Assembly: GCF_004359965.1 (NCBI RefSeq)
Contig: NZ_SMRQ01000026.1
Coordinates: 1 to 47,083, forward strand
Length of the DNA stretch: 47,083 nt
Reading direction: 5' to 3'
From: Cognatilysobacter segetis
Lineage (GTDB): Bacteria > Pseudomonadota > Gammaproteobacteria > Xanthomonadales > Xanthomonadaceae
The translations under genes were made by a program, and so were the position numbers. The notes under the pieces were generated by a model, which worked only from the letters and a program-made list of their open reading frames with translations, ran no database searches and was not told where the DNA came from. Shown piece by piece: positions 34,844-46,309 of the stretch. Every line of letters begins with the position of its first letter. The first letter of the stretch is position 1.

Positions 34844-35947
34844 TTGGCCCACTGGATCGACAGCCCCGACGCGCTGCGCGCGCGCCTTTCCACGCGACCC
34901 GCGCGCGTCGGCCTGGATACCGAGTTCATCCGCGAACGCACTTACTGGCCGAAGCTAGCGCTCGTGCAGATCGCGCTCCCGCTGGACGACGGCGGCATCG
35001 ACATCCTGCTCGTCGACACGCTGGTTCCCGGCATGACGGAGGCGCTCGCGCCACTGCTCGCGAACACCTCGGTGCTGAAGGTCATGCACAGCCCGAGCGA
35101 GGACCTCGTCGCGTTCCGTCAGTCCTGCGGCGAAGTGCCGCGGCCACTGTTCGATACGCAGGCCGCCGCCGCGCTCGTGGGGCTGGGCGCCGGCATGGGC
35201 TACCAGAAGCTGGTCGCCGAGATCACCGGCACCGCACTCGAGAAGGGCGAAACGCGCTCGGACTGGCTGCGACGCCCGCTGTCGCCGTCGCAGCTGACGT
35301 ACGCCGCCGAGGACGTCGCGCACCTGTTCGAGATGCACGACGTGCTGTCGACGAAGCTCGACGCGCTCGACCGCCGCGCGTGGTTCGAGGCCGACATGGC
35401 GCGCACCGTCGCGACGGCGATCGAGGATCCCGTCGAGCGCTGGCCGCACCTGTCCATGCGCACCGCCAGCTTCCTCGATCGCGGCGCGCAGCTCCGCCTG
35501 CTCCGCCTGCTGCGCTGGCGCGATGCGCACGCACGCACCGCCGACCTGCCGCGCGGCTGGGTGCTCGACAACGAGCTCGCGGCGTCGCTCGCGCGACTGC
35601 CAGACCCCACCCGCGACGATGTGGGCGAGGCAATCCGCGCCCATCCCAAGGGACCGCGAAAGCTGGTCGATGCCGTCTGGTCCGCGATGACGACCGCATT
35701 GCCCGACGAAGCCGAGGCTCCGGACGCCGCGCTGGCGGAGCGTCGCGACAAGTCCCGCCTGAAAGCGCTACAGGACGCGGTCTCGCGCCGCGCCGCCGAG
35801 TTGGGCGTGCCCGACGCCGTGCTCGCGTCGCGCCGGATGCTCGAGCCGCTGCTGGACAGTGGCGAGTGGCCGGATGCACTGGAAGGCTGGCGCCGCGAAC
35901 AGCTCGAGCCGGCGCTGCAGCCGCTGCTGGCGAAGCCGGCGGGCTGA
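34844..35947 (+). CDS. rnd: Ribonuclease D
   Basis: 3'-5' exoribonuclease that trims tRNA ends. 367 residues. DEDD exonuclease residues: D and E in GLDTEFIRERTY, D in SPSEDLVAF, and Y-D in YAAEDVAHL. An HRDC domain follows from about 205 to 280 (LRLLRWRDAHAR...PRGWVLDNELAASLA). TTG at 34844 gives LAHWIDSPDA, close to the usual N-terminus; no ATG is near and no ribosome site is visible. A -10-like TATTGT occurs 30 bases upstream (34809-34814). The stop is followed by the tRNA-Ala terminator, which can act in both directions. Confidence 0.92.
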   Translation: MAHWIDSPDALRARLSTRPARVGLDTEFIRERTYWPKLALVQIALPLDDGGIDILLVDTLVPGMTEALAPLLANTSVLKVMHSPSEDLVAFRQSCGEVPRPLFDTQAAAALVGLGAGMGYQKLVAEITGTALEKGETRSDWLRRPLSPSQLTYAAEDVAHLFEMHDVLSTKLDALDRRAWFEADMARTVATAIEDPVERWPHLSMRTASFLDRGAQLRLLRLLRWRDAHARTADLPRGWVLDNELAASLARLPDPTRDDVGEAIRAHPKGPRKLVDAVWSAMTTALPDEAEAPDAALAERRDKSRLKALQDAVSRRAAELGVPDAVLASRRMLEPLLDSGEWPDALEGWRREQLEPALQPLLAKPAG

Positions 35948-35986
35948 GTCGCGGTCGACGCGCCATCGGCGCGCGCATCGGGCGGA

Positions 35987-36012
35987 TAAAAAACGGCGCC
36001 CGAAGGCGCCGT
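35987..36012 (-). terminator. Terminator of tRNA-Ala, also downstream of rnd
   Basis: A perfect 8-bp stem (35993-36000 with 36005-36012, CGAA loop). On the minus strand it is followed by TTTTTTATCC, an excellent terminator 9 bases past the tRNA 3' end. Confidence 0.9.
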
Positions 36013-36021
36013 CTGGAATCG

Positions 36022-36097
<76 letters not shown>

Positions 36098-36111
36098 ACG
36101 GTGGGACGCGC

Positions 36112-36141
36112 AGTGTAACGGGGCGACGGCCGTCCTGCCAA
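36112..36141 (-). promoter_or_regulatory. Candidate promoter of tRNA-Ala
   Basis: Minus strand TTGGCA (36141-36136), 18-bp spacer, TACACT (36117-36112); the tRNA 5' end is 15 bases past the -10. Both boxes match well for a GC-rich genome. Confidence 0.6.
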
Positions 36142-36209
36142 GCGGTCGGCAGCGGCCCGGAACGTGATTAACGGCACGGTCCGCGTCCGTGCGAAAATCG
36201 CCCGCTTGG

Positions 36210-36286
36210 GGCCCCGTAGCTCAGCTGGATAGAGCGTCCCCCTCCTAAGGGGAAGGTCGCACGTTCGAATCGTGTCGGGGCTGCCA
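36210..36286 (+). tRNA. tRNA-Arg (anticodon CCT)
   Basis: 77 bases including encoded CCA. Acceptor GGCCCCG pairs with CGGGGCT (terminal G-T), discriminator G. Anticodon stem TCCCC/GGGGA with loop CTCCTAA gives anticodon CCT, reading AGG. T-arm GCACGTTCGAATCGTGT. It is divergent from tRNA-Ala with about 110 bases between; a GAAAAT box at 36193-36198 may be its -10. Confidence 0.95.
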
Positions 36287-36377
36287 TTCCACCCACGCCG
36301 CTACGCCGCCTGTGCCCGCTGCGATGCCCCATCGGCATCGGCCGCGGCTGCCGTCCGGCCGATCCATGGAGCCACCG

Positions 36378-37910
36378 ATGCCGCACCCCGTCCTCTCCGC
36401 CCTCGGCCTGACCGAGCTCGAATCCGGCACCTACCTCGGCGCAGGCGAGTGGTCGTCCACGCGCGATGCCGGCGTGCTCGAGTCGATCAGCCCGACCGAC
36501 GGCGCCCTGCTCGCCCGCGTGCAGGCCTCGTCGCAGGAGGATTACGACACCATCGTCGAGCGCGCGCAGGCCGCCTACAAGGTGTGGCGCACCACGCCGG
36601 CCCCGCGCCGCGGCGAGGCGATCCGCCTCTGCGCCGAGGCGCTGCGCCAGCACAAGGACGCGCTCGGCTCGCTGGTCGCGCTGGAGATGGGCAAGTCGAA
36701 GCCGGAAGGCGACGGCGAGGTGCAGGAGATGATCGACATCGGCGATTTCGCCGTCGGCCTCTCGCGCCAGCTCTACGGCCTGACGATGCATTCGGAGCGC
36801 CCCGGCCACCGCATGTACGAGCAGTGGCATCCGATCGGCCTGGTCGGGATCATCTCGGCGTTCAACTTCCCGGTCGCGGTGTGGGCCTGGAACTCGTTCG
36901 TCGCGGCCGTCTGCGGCGACATCTCGATCTGGAAGCCCTCGCCCAAGACGCCGCTGTCGGCCATCGCGTCGATGAAGATCTGCAACGAGGCGCTGCGCGC
37001 CGGCGGCTTCCCCGACATCTTCTTCCTGTTCAACGACGCCGGCTCCGACCTCGCGCAGGCGTTCGTCGACGACAAGCGCATCCCGCTGATCAGCTTCACC
37101 GGCTCGACGAAGGTCGGCCGCATGGTGGGTGAGCGCGTCGCGCGCCGCATGGGCCGCTCCCTGCTGGAGCTCGGCGGCAACAACGCGATCATCGTCGACC
37201 CATCGGCCGAGCTGAAGCTGGCGATTCCGGCGATCGTGTTCGGCGCCGTCGGCACCGCGGGCCAGCGCTGCACGACCACGCGCCGCCTGTTCGTGCACGA
37301 GTCGATCTACGACGACGTGCTCGCCAAGCTCGTGACCGCCTACAAGCAGGTCGAGGGCAAGATCGGCGATCCGACCGATCCGGCCAACCTGATGGGCCCG
37401 CTGAACTCGCGCGATGCCGTGCAGGCCTATCTCGACGCGATCGAACGCGCGAAGGCGCAGGGCGGCACGATCGTATCCGGCGGCGCCGCGATCGACCGTC
37501 CCGGCAACTTCGTGCTGCCGGCGCTGGTCACCGGTCTGACCAACGATGCCGAAGTCGTGCAGACCGAGACGTTCGCGCCGATCCTCTACGTCATGAAGTA
37601 TTCGACGCTCGACGAGGCGATCGAGCTGCAGAACGCCGTGCCGCAGGGCCTGTCGTCGTCGATCTTCACCACCAACCTCAAGGCGGCCGAGCAGTTCCTG
37701 TCGGCGGCGGGTTCGGACTGCGGCATCGCCAACGTCAACATCGGCACGTCCGGTGCGGAAATCGGCGGTGCGTTCGGTGGCGAGAAGGAGACGGGCGGCG
37801 GTCGCGAGTCGGGTTCGGATGCGTGGAAGGCCTACATGCGCCGCCAGACCAACACCATCAACTACTCCGACGCACTGCCGCTGGCGCAGGGCATCAAGTT
37901 CGACCTCTGA
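36378..37910 (+). CDS. amaB: ALDH7-type dehydrogenase, L-piperidine-6-carboxylate / aminoadipate semialdehyde
   Basis: NAD-dependent oxidation of alpha-aminoadipate semialdehyde in lysine catabolism (AmaB, related to ALDH7A1). 510 residues. NAD-fold motifs: [13 protein letters not shown] (about 157-169), [19 protein letters not shown] (about 244-252). Catalytic Glu in LELGGNN (about 265-271) and nucleophile Cys in GQRCTTTRR (about 299). The C-terminus [18 protein letters not shown] is ALDH7-specific. ATG at 36378 has GGAG six bases upstream; the upstream extension to 36312 overlaps no known element but lacks a ribosome site. The next gene starts five bases after the stop. Confidence 0.9.
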   Translation: MPHPVLSALGLTELESGTYLGAGEWSSTRDAGVLESISPTDGALLARVQASSQEDYDTIVERAQAAYKVWRTTPAPRRGEAIRLCAEALRQHKDALGSLVALEMGKSKPEGDGEVQEMIDIGDFAVGLSRQLYGLTMHSERPGHRMYEQWHPIGLVGIISAFNFPVAVWAWNSFVAAVCGDISIWKPSPKTPLSAIASMKICNEALRAGGFPDIFFLFNDAGSDLAQAFVDDKRIPLISFTGSTKVGRMVGERVARRMGRSLLELGGNNAIIVDPSAELKLAIPAIVFGAVGTAGQRCTTTRRLFVHESIYDDVLAKLVTAYKQVEGKIGDPTDPANLMGPLNSRDAVQAYLDAIERAKAQGGTIVSGGAAIDRPGNFVLPALVTGLTNDAEVVQTETFAPILYVMKYSTLDEAIELQNAVPQGLSSSIFTTNLKAAEQFLSAAGSDCGIANVNIGTSGAEIGGAFGGEKETGGGRESGSDAWKAYMRRQTNTINYSDALPLAQGIKFDL

Positions 37911-37914
37911 CGCC

Positions 37915-38229
37915 ATGAACGCGCTGCCGCCTCCGTCCGCGTCGACGTTGCCGACGAGCCCCCTGGCGATCGCGAGCCTGGTCTTCGGCATCGCGTGTTG
38001 GGTCGTGCTGCCCGTGCTGGGCAGCCTCGGCGCGATCATCTGCGGCCACCTGGCGAAGCGCGAAATCCGCGACGCCCACGGACGGGTCGGTGGAAGCGGC
38101 ATGGCGACCGCCGGGCTGGCACTCGGGTACGTGCACCTGGCATTCGCGATCATCGCCACCGTGTTCGTGATCCTGCTGTTCGGCGGGTTCGCGGCAGCGC
38201 TGCTCGCGATCGGGCTGCACGCGCACTGA
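37915..38229 (+). CDS. Small membrane protein, DUF4190 type
   Basis: 104 residues with two hydrophobic spans (about 15-40 and 68-98). The linker [30 protein letters not shown] is the DUF4190 signature, known from many bacteria without assigned function. It sits between amaB and pyrD, four bases after one and overlapping the other by one base (TGATG), so it is probably co-transcribed. No catalytic residues are evident. Confidence 0.82.
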   Translation: MNALPPPSASTLPTSPLAIASLVFGIACWVVLPVLGSLGAIICGHLAKREIRDAHGRVGGSGMATAGLALGYVHLAFAIIATVFVILLFGGFAAALLAIGLHAH

Positions 38230-39290
38230 TGTACGGCCTGCTGCGGCCCCTGCTGTTCACGCTCGACGCGGAGACCGCGCATGGCATCGGCCTGCGCGGC
38301 CTCGACGCGCTCGAACGGATGGGCGCGCTCGACCTCGTCGCGCGGCGGCCGGCGGAATCGCCGTTCCCGGTGTCCGTGTTCGGGCTCGACTTCCCGAACC
38401 CGGTCGGCCTGGCCGCGGGCCTCGACAAGAACGGCGCGCACATCGACGCGCTGTTCGGCCTCGGCTTCGGTTTCGTCGAGGTGGGCACAGTGACGCCCCG
38501 CCCGCAGGCCGGCAATCCGAAGCCGCGCATGTTCCGGCTGGCGAAGCACCGCGCGATCATCAACCGGCTCGGCTTCAACAACCTGGGCGTGGATGCGCTG
38601 GTGCGCAACGTCGAGGCCGTGCGCCACCGTCGCGGCATCCTCGGCATCAACATCGGCAAGAACAAGGACACGCCGAACGAGTCGGCGCAGGACGATTACC
38701 TGCACTGCCTCGAGCGCGTGTATCCGCTGGCGGACTACATCACCGTCAACATCTCCTCGCCGAACACCGCCGGCCTGCGCGAACTGCAGGAAGAGCAGGC
38801 GCTTCGCCGCCTCGTCGGCACGCTGCGCGAGGCGCAGGAGCGCCTCGGCGCGCAGCACGGCAAGCGCGTGCCGATGCTGGTGAAGGTCGCGCCGGATCTC
38901 TCGGACGATGACATCGAGGCCGCGGCGCGCGTGCTGGCCGACCTGCAGGTCGACGGCGTGGTCGCGACCAACACCACGATCTCGCGCGAAGGCGTCGAGG
39001 ACTCGCCCCATGCGGACGAACCCGGCGGGCTGTCCGGCGCGCCGCTGATGCCGCAGGCGACCTACGTGCTGCGGCGCATGCGCACGCGCATGCCCGAATC
39101 GATCCCGCTCATCGGCGTCGGCGGCATCCTGTCCGGCGCGGACGCGGTCGCGAAGATGGCGGCCGGCGCAAGCCTCGTGCAGTGCTACACCGGCTTCATC
39201 TACCGCGGCCCGGTGCTCGTGCGCGAATGCGTCGCGGCGATCCGCCGTCGCAAGGAAGCGCCGAGCCGCGGGCACGTGCCGCCCGCATGA
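38229..39290 (+). CDS. pyrD: Dihydroorotate dehydrogenase (class 2, quinone)
   Basis: Membrane-associated FMN enzyme of pyrimidine synthesis using quinone. 353 residues. An N-terminal helical hairpin [21 protein letters not shown] is the class 2 membrane-associating part. FMN and substrate motifs: [35 protein letters not shown], the catalytic Ser in NISSPNT (about 177), [12 protein letters not shown] and IGVGGILSG. Start overlaps the small membrane protein stop; the stop overlaps murB (ATGA). Confidence 0.96.
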   Translation: MYGLLRPLLFTLDAETAHGIGLRGLDALERMGALDLVARRPAESPFPVSVFGLDFPNPVGLAAGLDKNGAHIDALFGLGFGFVEVGTVTPRPQAGNPKPRMFRLAKHRAIINRLGFNNLGVDALVRNVEAVRHRRGILGINIGKNKDTPNESAQDDYLHCLERVYPLADYITVNISSPNTAGLRELQEEQALRRLVGTLREAQERLGAQHGKRVPMLVKVAPDLSDDDIEAAARVLADLQVDGVVATNTTISREGVEDSPHADEPGGLSGAPLMPQATYVLRRMRTRMPESIPLIGVGGILSGADAVAKMAAGASLVQCYTGFIYRGPVLVRECVAAIRRRKEAPSRGHVPPA

Positions 39291-40333
39291 GCACGCCGGG
39301 CCTGCGCATCCATCGCGACGCCGACCTGCGCCGCCTGAATACGTTCGGCGTCGCCGTGCGCGCGCCGTGGCTGGTCGAGGTCGACGATGCCGCGCGCCTG
39401 CCGCAGGCGTTCGCGGCGGAGCCGATCGCCGGCCGCGTGCCGCTCGTGCTCGGCGGCGGCAGCAACATGCTGTTCGTCGCACCCCCGGCCGAGCCGGTGC
39501 TGCGCCTACCGGGCGTCGACGTGCGCATGGTCGACGACGACGGCGACGTGGTGACGGTGTACGCCGACGCCGGCGTCGAATGGCATGCGCTGGTGATGCG
39601 CACGCTGGACGAGGGGCTGTCCGGACTGGAAAACCTCGCGCTGATCCCGGGCACCGTGGGCGCTTCGCCGATCCAGAACATCGGCGCCTACGGGGTGGAG
39701 ATCGGCGAGCGCATCGTGGCCGTGCACGCGTTCGAGCCGGCCACCGGCGGCAATGTGCGACTGCCGCGCGAGGCCTGCGACTTCGCCTACCGCGACAGCC
39801 TGTTCAAGCACGAACCGTCGCGCTACGTCGTGACGGGCGTGGAATTCGCGCTGCGTCGCGGCGGCGCGCCCAACCTTTCGTATGCGGGCATCGCCGACGA
39901 GTTGGCCGCGCGCGGGATCGATGCGCCGTCGGCACGCGACGTCGCCGACGCGGTGATCGCCATCCGTCGCCGCAAGCTGCCCGACCCGGCGGTCATCGGC
40001 AACGCCGGCAGCTTCTTCAAGAACCCGATCGTGCCGGCCGCGCAGGCCGACGCGCTGCTCGCGGCGAATCCGCGCCTGCCCGTATTCGCCGCCGGCGACG
40101 GCCGCCGCAAGCTGTCGGCGGCCTGGCTGATCGACAGCGCCGGCCTCCGTGGCTATCGCGACGGCGACGCCGGCGTGTCGGAAGGCCACGCGCTGGTGCT
40201 GGTCAACCACGGCAATGCGACCGGCGCCGACCTGCTGCGCGTGGCGCGACACGTGGCCGCTGGCGTGCACGCGCGCCACGGCGTCGCGCTCGAGCCCGAG
40301 CCGCGACTGGTCGGCGCGACCTGGGCGCAGTGA
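39287..40333 (+). CDS. murB: UDP-N-acetylenolpyruvoylglucosamine reductase
   Basis: FAD enzyme forming UDP-MurNAc. 348 residues, type I MurB. Motifs: NTFGV near the N-terminus, [10 protein letters not shown] (about 51-60, FAD), [27 protein letters not shown] (about 112-138), the Tyr-Arg-Ser motif FAYRDSLFK and catalytic Ser in [10 protein letters not shown] (about 240), and a C-terminal Glu in EPEPRLVG. It is the last gene of the amaB-DUF4190-pyrD-murB group. No terminator hairpin with a T run follows. Confidence 0.96.
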   Translation: MSTPGLRIHRDADLRRLNTFGVAVRAPWLVEVDDAARLPQAFAAEPIAGRVPLVLGGGSNMLFVAPPAEPVLRLPGVDVRMVDDDGDVVTVYADAGVEWHALVMRTLDEGLSGLENLALIPGTVGASPIQNIGAYGVEIGERIVAVHAFEPATGGNVRLPREACDFAYRDSLFKHEPSRYVVTGVEFALRRGGAPNLSYAGIADELAARGIDAPSARDVADAVIAIRRRKLPDPAVIGNAGSFFKNPIVPAAQADALLAANPRLPVFAAGDGRRKLSAAWLIDSAGLRGYRDGDAGVSEGHALVLVNHGNATGADLLRVARHVAAGVHARHGVALEPEPRLVGATWAQ

Positions 40334-40388
40334 CGGCGGCGCCCGCGAGGTCATCGCCACGACGCTGCATCGCGCCGGCCACCGACTC

Positions 40389-40428
40389 CGTGACCCAGCG
40401 TCACGAACGCATCGCCCCGATGGGCGAT
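40389..40428. repeat. Two adjacent inverted repeats upstream of the EamA gene
   Basis: CGTGAC-CCAGC-GTCACG (40389-40405) and ATCGCCC-CGAT-GGGCGAT (40411-40428) are perfect 6- and 7-bp palindromes in the 105-base murB-eamA gap. The second could be an RNA hairpin just upstream of the start; the first looks like an operator. Neither carries a T run. Confidence 0.5.
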
Positions 40429-40438
40429 CCTTGACCCG

Positions 40439-41359
40439 ATGACCGCCCCCGCCCCGCCCGCCCCCGCGACCGTCATGCGCGCGGCGCTGCTCATGCTCGC
40501 CAGCACGCTGTTCTTCGGACTCATGGCGATCACGATCCGCTACGCCTCGCGCACGCTGCCGACGTTCGAGATCGCTTTCTGGCGCAACACGTTCGGTCTG
40601 CTCGCGCTGTTGCCGCTGCTGCTGCGAAGTGGCGCCTCGCTGCGCACCCGGCAGCTTCCGAAATACCTGCTGCGCAGCGCGATCGGCATCGGCTCGATGC
40701 TCTGCTCGTTCTGGGCGATCGGCCACCTTCCGCTCTCGCAGGCCATCTCCCTCTCGTACTCGACGCCGCTGTTCGTGACGATCGCCGCGGTGATCTGGCT
40801 GGGCGAAGTGGTGCGCAAGCGCCGCTGGACCGCGGTGCTGCTGGGTTTCGTCGGCGTACTGGTGATCGTGCGGCCGGGCACCAGCGGCTTCACGCACGGC
40901 TCGCTGATCGCAGTGGCTGCCGCGGTCCTCAGCGCCGTCGTGGCCATCCAGATCAAGCAGCTCTCGCGCGTCGACGCCGCCGACACGATCGTCTTCTACA
41001 CGTACGCCTTCTGGGTGCCGCTGTCACTGTTGCCCGCGCTCTTCGTCTGGGTGTGGCCCGAGCCGACCACGTGGATCTGGCTGGCGCTCACGGGCCTGTT
41101 CGGCACCGGTGGGCAGCTGCTCTGGACGCGCGCACTGCGGCTGGGCGACGTCTCCGCGCTCACGCCGATCACCTTCATGCAGCTGCCGGTGGTCAGCGTG
41201 GCCGGCTACCTACTGTTCGACGAGTCCATCGATCGCTACACGGTGGCAGGCGCGCTGATCATCTTCGGCGCCAATGCCTACATCGCCCACCGCGAGGCGC
41301 AACTGGCGCGTCGGGCAGCGACCACCGCGCCGGTCGAGGCCGTCAGCCCCGCCGAGTGA
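40439..41359 (+). CDS. EamA/DMT-family transporter
   Basis: 306 residues with ten hydrophobic spans in two EamA repeats (about 12-140 and 155-285). Signature features include FWRNTFGLLALLPLLL and the end-of-repeat segments FVGVLVIVRPG and LIIFGANAYIAHRE. Substrate could be riboflavin (RibN-like), SAM or amino acids; it cannot be told here. No Shine-Dalgarno site precedes the ATG; Met13 is an alternative start. Its TGA abuts the stop of the opposing PAP2 gene with no base between. Confidence 0.85.
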   Translation: MTAPAPPAPATVMRAALLMLASTLFFGLMAITIRYASRTLPTFEIAFWRNTFGLLALLPLLLRSGASLRTRQLPKYLLRSAIGIGSMLCSFWAIGHLPLSQAISLSYSTPLFVTIAAVIWLGEVVRKRRWTAVLLGFVGVLVIVRPGTSGFTHGSLIAVAAAVLSAVVAIQIKQLSRVDAADTIVFYTYAFWVPLSLLPALFVWVWPEPTTWIWLALTGLFGTGGQLLWTRALRLGDVSALTPITFMQLPVVSVAGYLLFDESIDRYTVAGALIIFGANAYIAHREAQLARRAATTAPVEAVSPAE

Positions 41360-42085
41360 TCAGACCCGCGTGCTGCCCGTCAGCAGCCCGCGATGGAAGG
41401 CGATCAGGCGCACGCCGAGCGTCCATGCAATGGCCGCCGACCAGCCGGCCAGCACGTCCGACGGGTAATGCACGCCGAGGTACGCGCGCGAGAGCCCCAC
41501 GCCGAGCGTGAACAGCGCGCCGACCGCGATCACCGGCCAGCGCCAGCGCGTGTCCCAGGCGAGGCAGGCCAGCACGCAGGCGAGCGTCGCGGAGCCCATC
41601 GCGTGGCCACTGGGGAAGCTGTAGGTGGTTTCCGGCGCGAGCGACAGCCACAGCGCCGGACGCGCGCGTGCAAACAGGTGCTTGGCGGCGGCATTGGCCA
41701 GCGCGGAGCCGACCACGGCGATGGCCGCGAACGTCGCGCTGCGCGGATGGCGGCGCAGCATCAGGCCCACCACGAGCGCGATGTCCATCGGCACCACGCC
41801 GCCCGAGTAGCCGATGGCCGACAGTGCGAGGAACAGCGCATTGAGCGTGGGGCTCGAGATCGAGTGCAGCCATTCCAGCACCGGCACGTCGAAGAAGAAC
41901 GGGTGCCCCTCGGCTACGTCCTCGGCGATTTCGCCGAAGCCCCAGAGCGGAAGCGCGACCAGCGCGAACATCGCGACCAGGCGCGGCCCGTACTTGCGGA
42001 AGACCTCACGCCCGACCTTCGCCTGCGTGGACAGCGCCTCGACGGGCGCCGCGGTGACCGGCTCAGACGGCCCCGGCGATTCCAT
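41360..42085 (-). CDS. PAP2-family membrane phosphatase
   Basis: 241 residues, about six membrane spans. The three phosphatase motifs are present: KHLFARARP (K-x6-RP, about 135-143), PSGH (about 157-160) and [12 protein letters not shown] (SR-x5-H, about 199-210). Likely substrates are undecaprenyl pyrophosphate, phosphatidic acid or lipid A phosphate. The start overlaps the end of ispG by 23 bases. Linkage to ispG (isoprenoid precursors) makes a polyprenyl phosphate role plausible, but this is inference. Confidence 0.87.
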   Translation of the reverse strand: MESPGPSEPVTAAPVEALSTQAKVGREVFRKYGPRLVAMFALVALPLWGFGEIAEDVAEGHPFFFDVPVLEWLHSISSPTLNALFLALSAIGYSGGVVPMDIALVVGLMLRRHPRSATFAAIAVVGSALANAAAKHLFARARPALWLSLAPETTYSFPSGHAMGSATLACVLACLAWDTRWRWPVIAVGALFTLGVGLSRAYLGVHYPSDVLAGWSAAIAWTLGVRLIAFHRGLLTGSTRV

Positions 42086-43340
42086 AGTGGCGCTCCACGT
42101 AGCGATCGATCAGCTCGACGAAATCGTCGGCGATGCGGTCGCCGCGCAGCGTGACGGTCTTCTCGCCGTCCTCGAACACGGGCGCGGACGGTGCCTCGCC
42201 CGTGCCCGGCAGCGAGATGCCGATGTTGGCGTGGCGCGATTCGCCGGGCCCGTTCACCACGCAGCCCATCACCGCGAGCGTCAGGTTCTCCGCGCCCGGA
42301 TGCGTGATCTTCCATTCCGGCATCTTCGCGCGCACGTGCTCCTGCACCTTCTGCGCGAGTTCCTGGAAGAAGGTGCTGGTGGTGCGACCGCAGCCCGGGC
42401 ACGCCGTCACCATCGGGGTGAACGCGCGCAGGCCCATGGTCTGCAGCAGCTCCTGCGCGACGATCACTTCGTTGGTGCGCGACTGGCCGGGCTCGGGCGT
42501 CAGCGAGATGCGGATCGTGTCGCCGATGCCTTCCTGCAGCAGCACCGCGAGCGCGGCGCTTGAGGCCACGATGCCCTTGCTGCCGATGCCCGCCTCGGTG
42601 AGGCCGAGGTGCAGCGCGTAATCGCCGCGCGTGGCGAGTTCGCGGTACACGGCGATGAGTTCCTGCACGCCGCTGACCTTCGCGCTCAGTACGATGCGCT
42701 CGCGCGGCAGGCCAAGCTCCTCGGCGCGCGCGGCGGAATCGAGTGCGCTGCGGATCAATGCTTCGCGCAGCACGCGGCCGGCATCCCACGGATTCGCACG
42801 CTGCGCGTTCTCGTCCATCAGCGTGGCGGCGAGCGCCTGGTCGAGCGAGCCCCAGTTGGCGCCGATGCGCACGGGCTTGCCGTAGCGGATCGCGAAGTCG
42901 ATGAGCTGCGCGAACTGCGTGTCGCGCTTCTTGCCGAAGCCGACGTTGCCGGGGTTGATGCGGTACTTCGCCAGCGCCTCGGCGCAGGCCGGCTCGCCCG
43001 CGAGCAGCTGGTGGCCGTTGTAGTGGAAGTCGCCGATCAGCGGCACGCTGACGCCCATCATTTCCAGGCGCTCGCGGATGCGCGGCACGGCCGCGGCGGC
43101 CTCGGCGGTGTTGACGGTGATGCGCACGAGCTCCGAGCCGGCGCGCCAGAGGTCGGCGACCTGCTGCGCGGTCGAGGCGACATCGGCCGTGTCGGTATTG
43201 GTCATCGACTGCACGACCACCGGCGCGCCGCCGCCGACCTGCACGCCCCCGATCACCACGCCCCGGGTGAGGCGGCGGTCGAGCGGGCCGAAGCGGCCCT
43301 CGTCGGGAGAAACGGGCGGGATCGGGGCGACGGCATTCAT
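42063..43340 (-). CDS. ispG: 4-hydroxy-3-methylbut-2-enyl diphosphate synthase
   Basis: 4Fe-4S enzyme of the MEP isoprenoid pathway. 425 residues, the long proteobacterial form. [13 protein letters not shown] near the N-terminus, [20 protein letters not shown] and the Fe-S Cys in CPGCGRT (about 305-311) and GCVVNGPGE (about 348-356). The start MNAVAPIPP lies only eight bases past a TACAAT box (43353-43348), so the transcript may be leaderless. There is no Shine-Dalgarno site, consistent with that. PAP2 follows with a 23-base overlap. Confidence 0.95.
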   Translation of the reverse strand: MNAVAPIPPVSPDEGRFGPLDRRLTRGVVIGGVQVGGGAPVVVQSMTNTDTADVASTAQQVADLWRAGSELVRITVNTAEAAAAVPRIRERLEMMGVSVPLIGDFHYNGHQLLAGEPACAEALAKYRINPGNVGFGKKRDTQFAQLIDFAIRYGKPVRIGANWGSLDQALAATLMDENAQRANPWDAGRVLREALIRSALDSAARAEELGLPRERIVLSAKVSGVQELIAVYRELATRGDYALHLGLTEAGIGSKGIVASSAALAVLLQEGIGDTIRISLTPEPGQSRTNEVIVAQELLQTMGLRAFTPMVTACPGCGRTTSTFFQELAQKVQEHVRAKMPEWKITHPGAENLTLAVMGCVVNGPGESRHANIGISLPGTGEAPSAPVFEDGEKTVTLRGDRIADDFVELIDRYVERHYGIAGAV

Positions 43341-43347
43341 GCCGCGA

Positions 43348-43353
43348 ATTGTA
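43348..43353 (-). promoter_or_regulatory. ispG: Candidate -10 element of ispG
   Basis: Minus strand TACAAT ends eight bases before the ispG ATG. The usual start distance places transcription initiation within a base or two of the ATG. No good -35 at 17 bases. Confidence 0.45.
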
Positions 43354-43450
43354 GGCCAGCGGCCCCGGCGCCTTCTGAACCCCACCGCGCCGTGGCGCCG
43401 TCGTCGCACCGGCTGCGCTAACGTGTGCGGCCGTTCCGCGCGCCCGATCG

Positions 43451-44800
43451 ATGTCCACCGAGCCTTCCCGCGACGTCTTCACGCCCAGCCAGCTCAATAC
43501 GCTGGCGCGCGACATGCTGGAGAGCACCTTCGGTTCGGTCTGGATCGAGGGCGAGCTCGGCGGCGTCTCGAGGCCGGCCTCGGGCCATCTGTACTTCACG
43601 ATCAAGGACGCCCGCGCGCAGATCCGCTGCGCGATGTTCAAGCCGAAGGCCAGCTGGCTGCGTTTCCAGCCGCGCGAGGGCCTGCACGTGCTCGGCCGCG
43701 GCCGGCTGACCCTGTACGAGGCGCGCGGCGAGTACCAGCTGGTGCTCGACCACATGGAGGAAGCCGGCGAGGGCGCGCTGCGGCGTGCGTTCGACGAGCT
43801 CAAGGCCCGACTCGCGGCGGAAGGCCTGTTCGACGCCGAGCGCAAGCGCCCCCTGCCCGCCTTCCCGGCACGCATCGGCGTGGTCACCTCGCCCACCGGC
43901 GCGGCGATCCGCGACGTGCTCAGCGTGCTCGCGCGTCGCTTCCCGCTGGTCGAAGTCGACGTGCTGCCCGTGCAGGTCCAGGGCGCGGGTTCCGCGGCGC
44001 AGATCGTCGACATGCTCCGCCGCGCCGGCGCCAGCGGCCGCTACGACGTGCTGATGCTCACCCGCGGCGGCGGTTCGCTGGAGGACCTCTGGTCGTTCAA
44101 CGAGGAACCGGTCGCGCGCGCGGTCGCGTCGAGCCCGGTGCCGGTCATCTGCGCGGTCGGCCACGAGACGGACTTCTGCCTCGCCGAGTTCGCCTCCGAC
44201 CGCCGCGCGCCGACGCCTTCGGTCGCCGCCGAGCTGCTCGTGCCGAACCGCGACGACCTGATGCGTCGACTCGATGCGCTGCAGCGCCGCCTGCACGCGC
44301 GCCAGGCGCAGTCGCTGCGCGACGCGATGCAGCGCACCGACCGTGCGGCGCTCAAGCTCAACGCCCTGCGCCCGCAGGCGTACGTCGAGATGCTCTGCCG
44401 ACGTCAGGCGGAGGCGTATCGCCGCCTCGACGCGGCCTGGAAGCGCCGGCTCGAGCGCGAGCATGCGCGCCTGCGGCATGCCGATGCCGTGCTGCGCGCG
44501 CGGCATCCCGAACGCCGGCTGTCGCGGCTGCGCGAGCGCGTGGCCGCGATCGCGAACCGGCCGCAGGCGGCGATCGCGCGTCGCCTCGCGCACGAGGCGC
44601 TGCGGCTGCGCGGTCTCGCGCGCTCGCTGGAAGCGATCAGCCCGCTCGCGACCGTCGCGCGCGGCTACAGCATCCTGCGCCGCGAGGACGGCGCCATCGT
44701 GCGGCGCGTGGGGGACGTGGCCGCGGGCGATCGCGTGTCCGCGCGCGTCGGCGACGGCGAACTCGCGTTGCGTGTCGAAGATGCGCAGCGGACGGGCTGA
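43451..44800 (+). CDS. xseA: Exodeoxyribonuclease VII large subunit
   Basis: Single-strand exonuclease subunit. 449 residues. N-terminal OB-fold (about 10-105) with [24 protein letters not shown]; catalytic domain (about 125-325) with [38 protein letters not shown] and [18 protein letters not shown]; Arg/Ala-rich coiled coil (about 270-390); C-terminal barrel with [10 protein letters not shown]. No xseB is adjacent. No ribosome site is obvious; a TAACGT box at 43419-43424 may belong to its promoter. Confidence 0.95.
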   Translation: MSTEPSRDVFTPSQLNTLARDMLESTFGSVWIEGELGGVSRPASGHLYFTIKDARAQIRCAMFKPKASWLRFQPREGLHVLGRGRLTLYEARGEYQLVLDHMEEAGEGALRRAFDELKARLAAEGLFDAERKRPLPAFPARIGVVTSPTGAAIRDVLSVLARRFPLVEVDVLPVQVQGAGSAAQIVDMLRRAGASGRYDVLMLTRGGGSLEDLWSFNEEPVARAVASSPVPVICAVGHETDFCLAEFASDRRAPTPSVAAELLVPNRDDLMRRLDALQRRLHARQAQSLRDAMQRTDRAALKLNALRPQAYVEMLCRRQAEAYRRLDAAWKRRLEREHARLRHADAVLRARHPERRLSRLRERVAAIANRPQAAIARRLAHEALRLRGLARSLEAISPLATVARGYSILRREDGAIVRRVGDVAAGDRVSARVGDGELALRVEDAQRTG

Positions 44801-44869
44801 CGCGGCGGCTGCCCGGCTCGACCGCACGTTTGGCCGCAGTGCGAACACGTTCGAATCCGCGAGGACGCC

Positions 44870-46300
<1,431 letters not shown>

Positions 46301-46309
46301 CCGGCTGGC

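Noticed and set aside
36168-39482. 1104-codon minus-strand frame over tRNA-Arg, amaB and pyrD
   Set aside because: Crosses a tRNA and several certain genes; low-complexity Arg/His/Val composition marks it as a GC artefact.
40389-40405. Second Clp/CRP site (GTGAC...GTCAC)
   Set aside because: The half-sites are separated by seven bases rather than six and lack the outer T/A, so the CRP spacing is not met.
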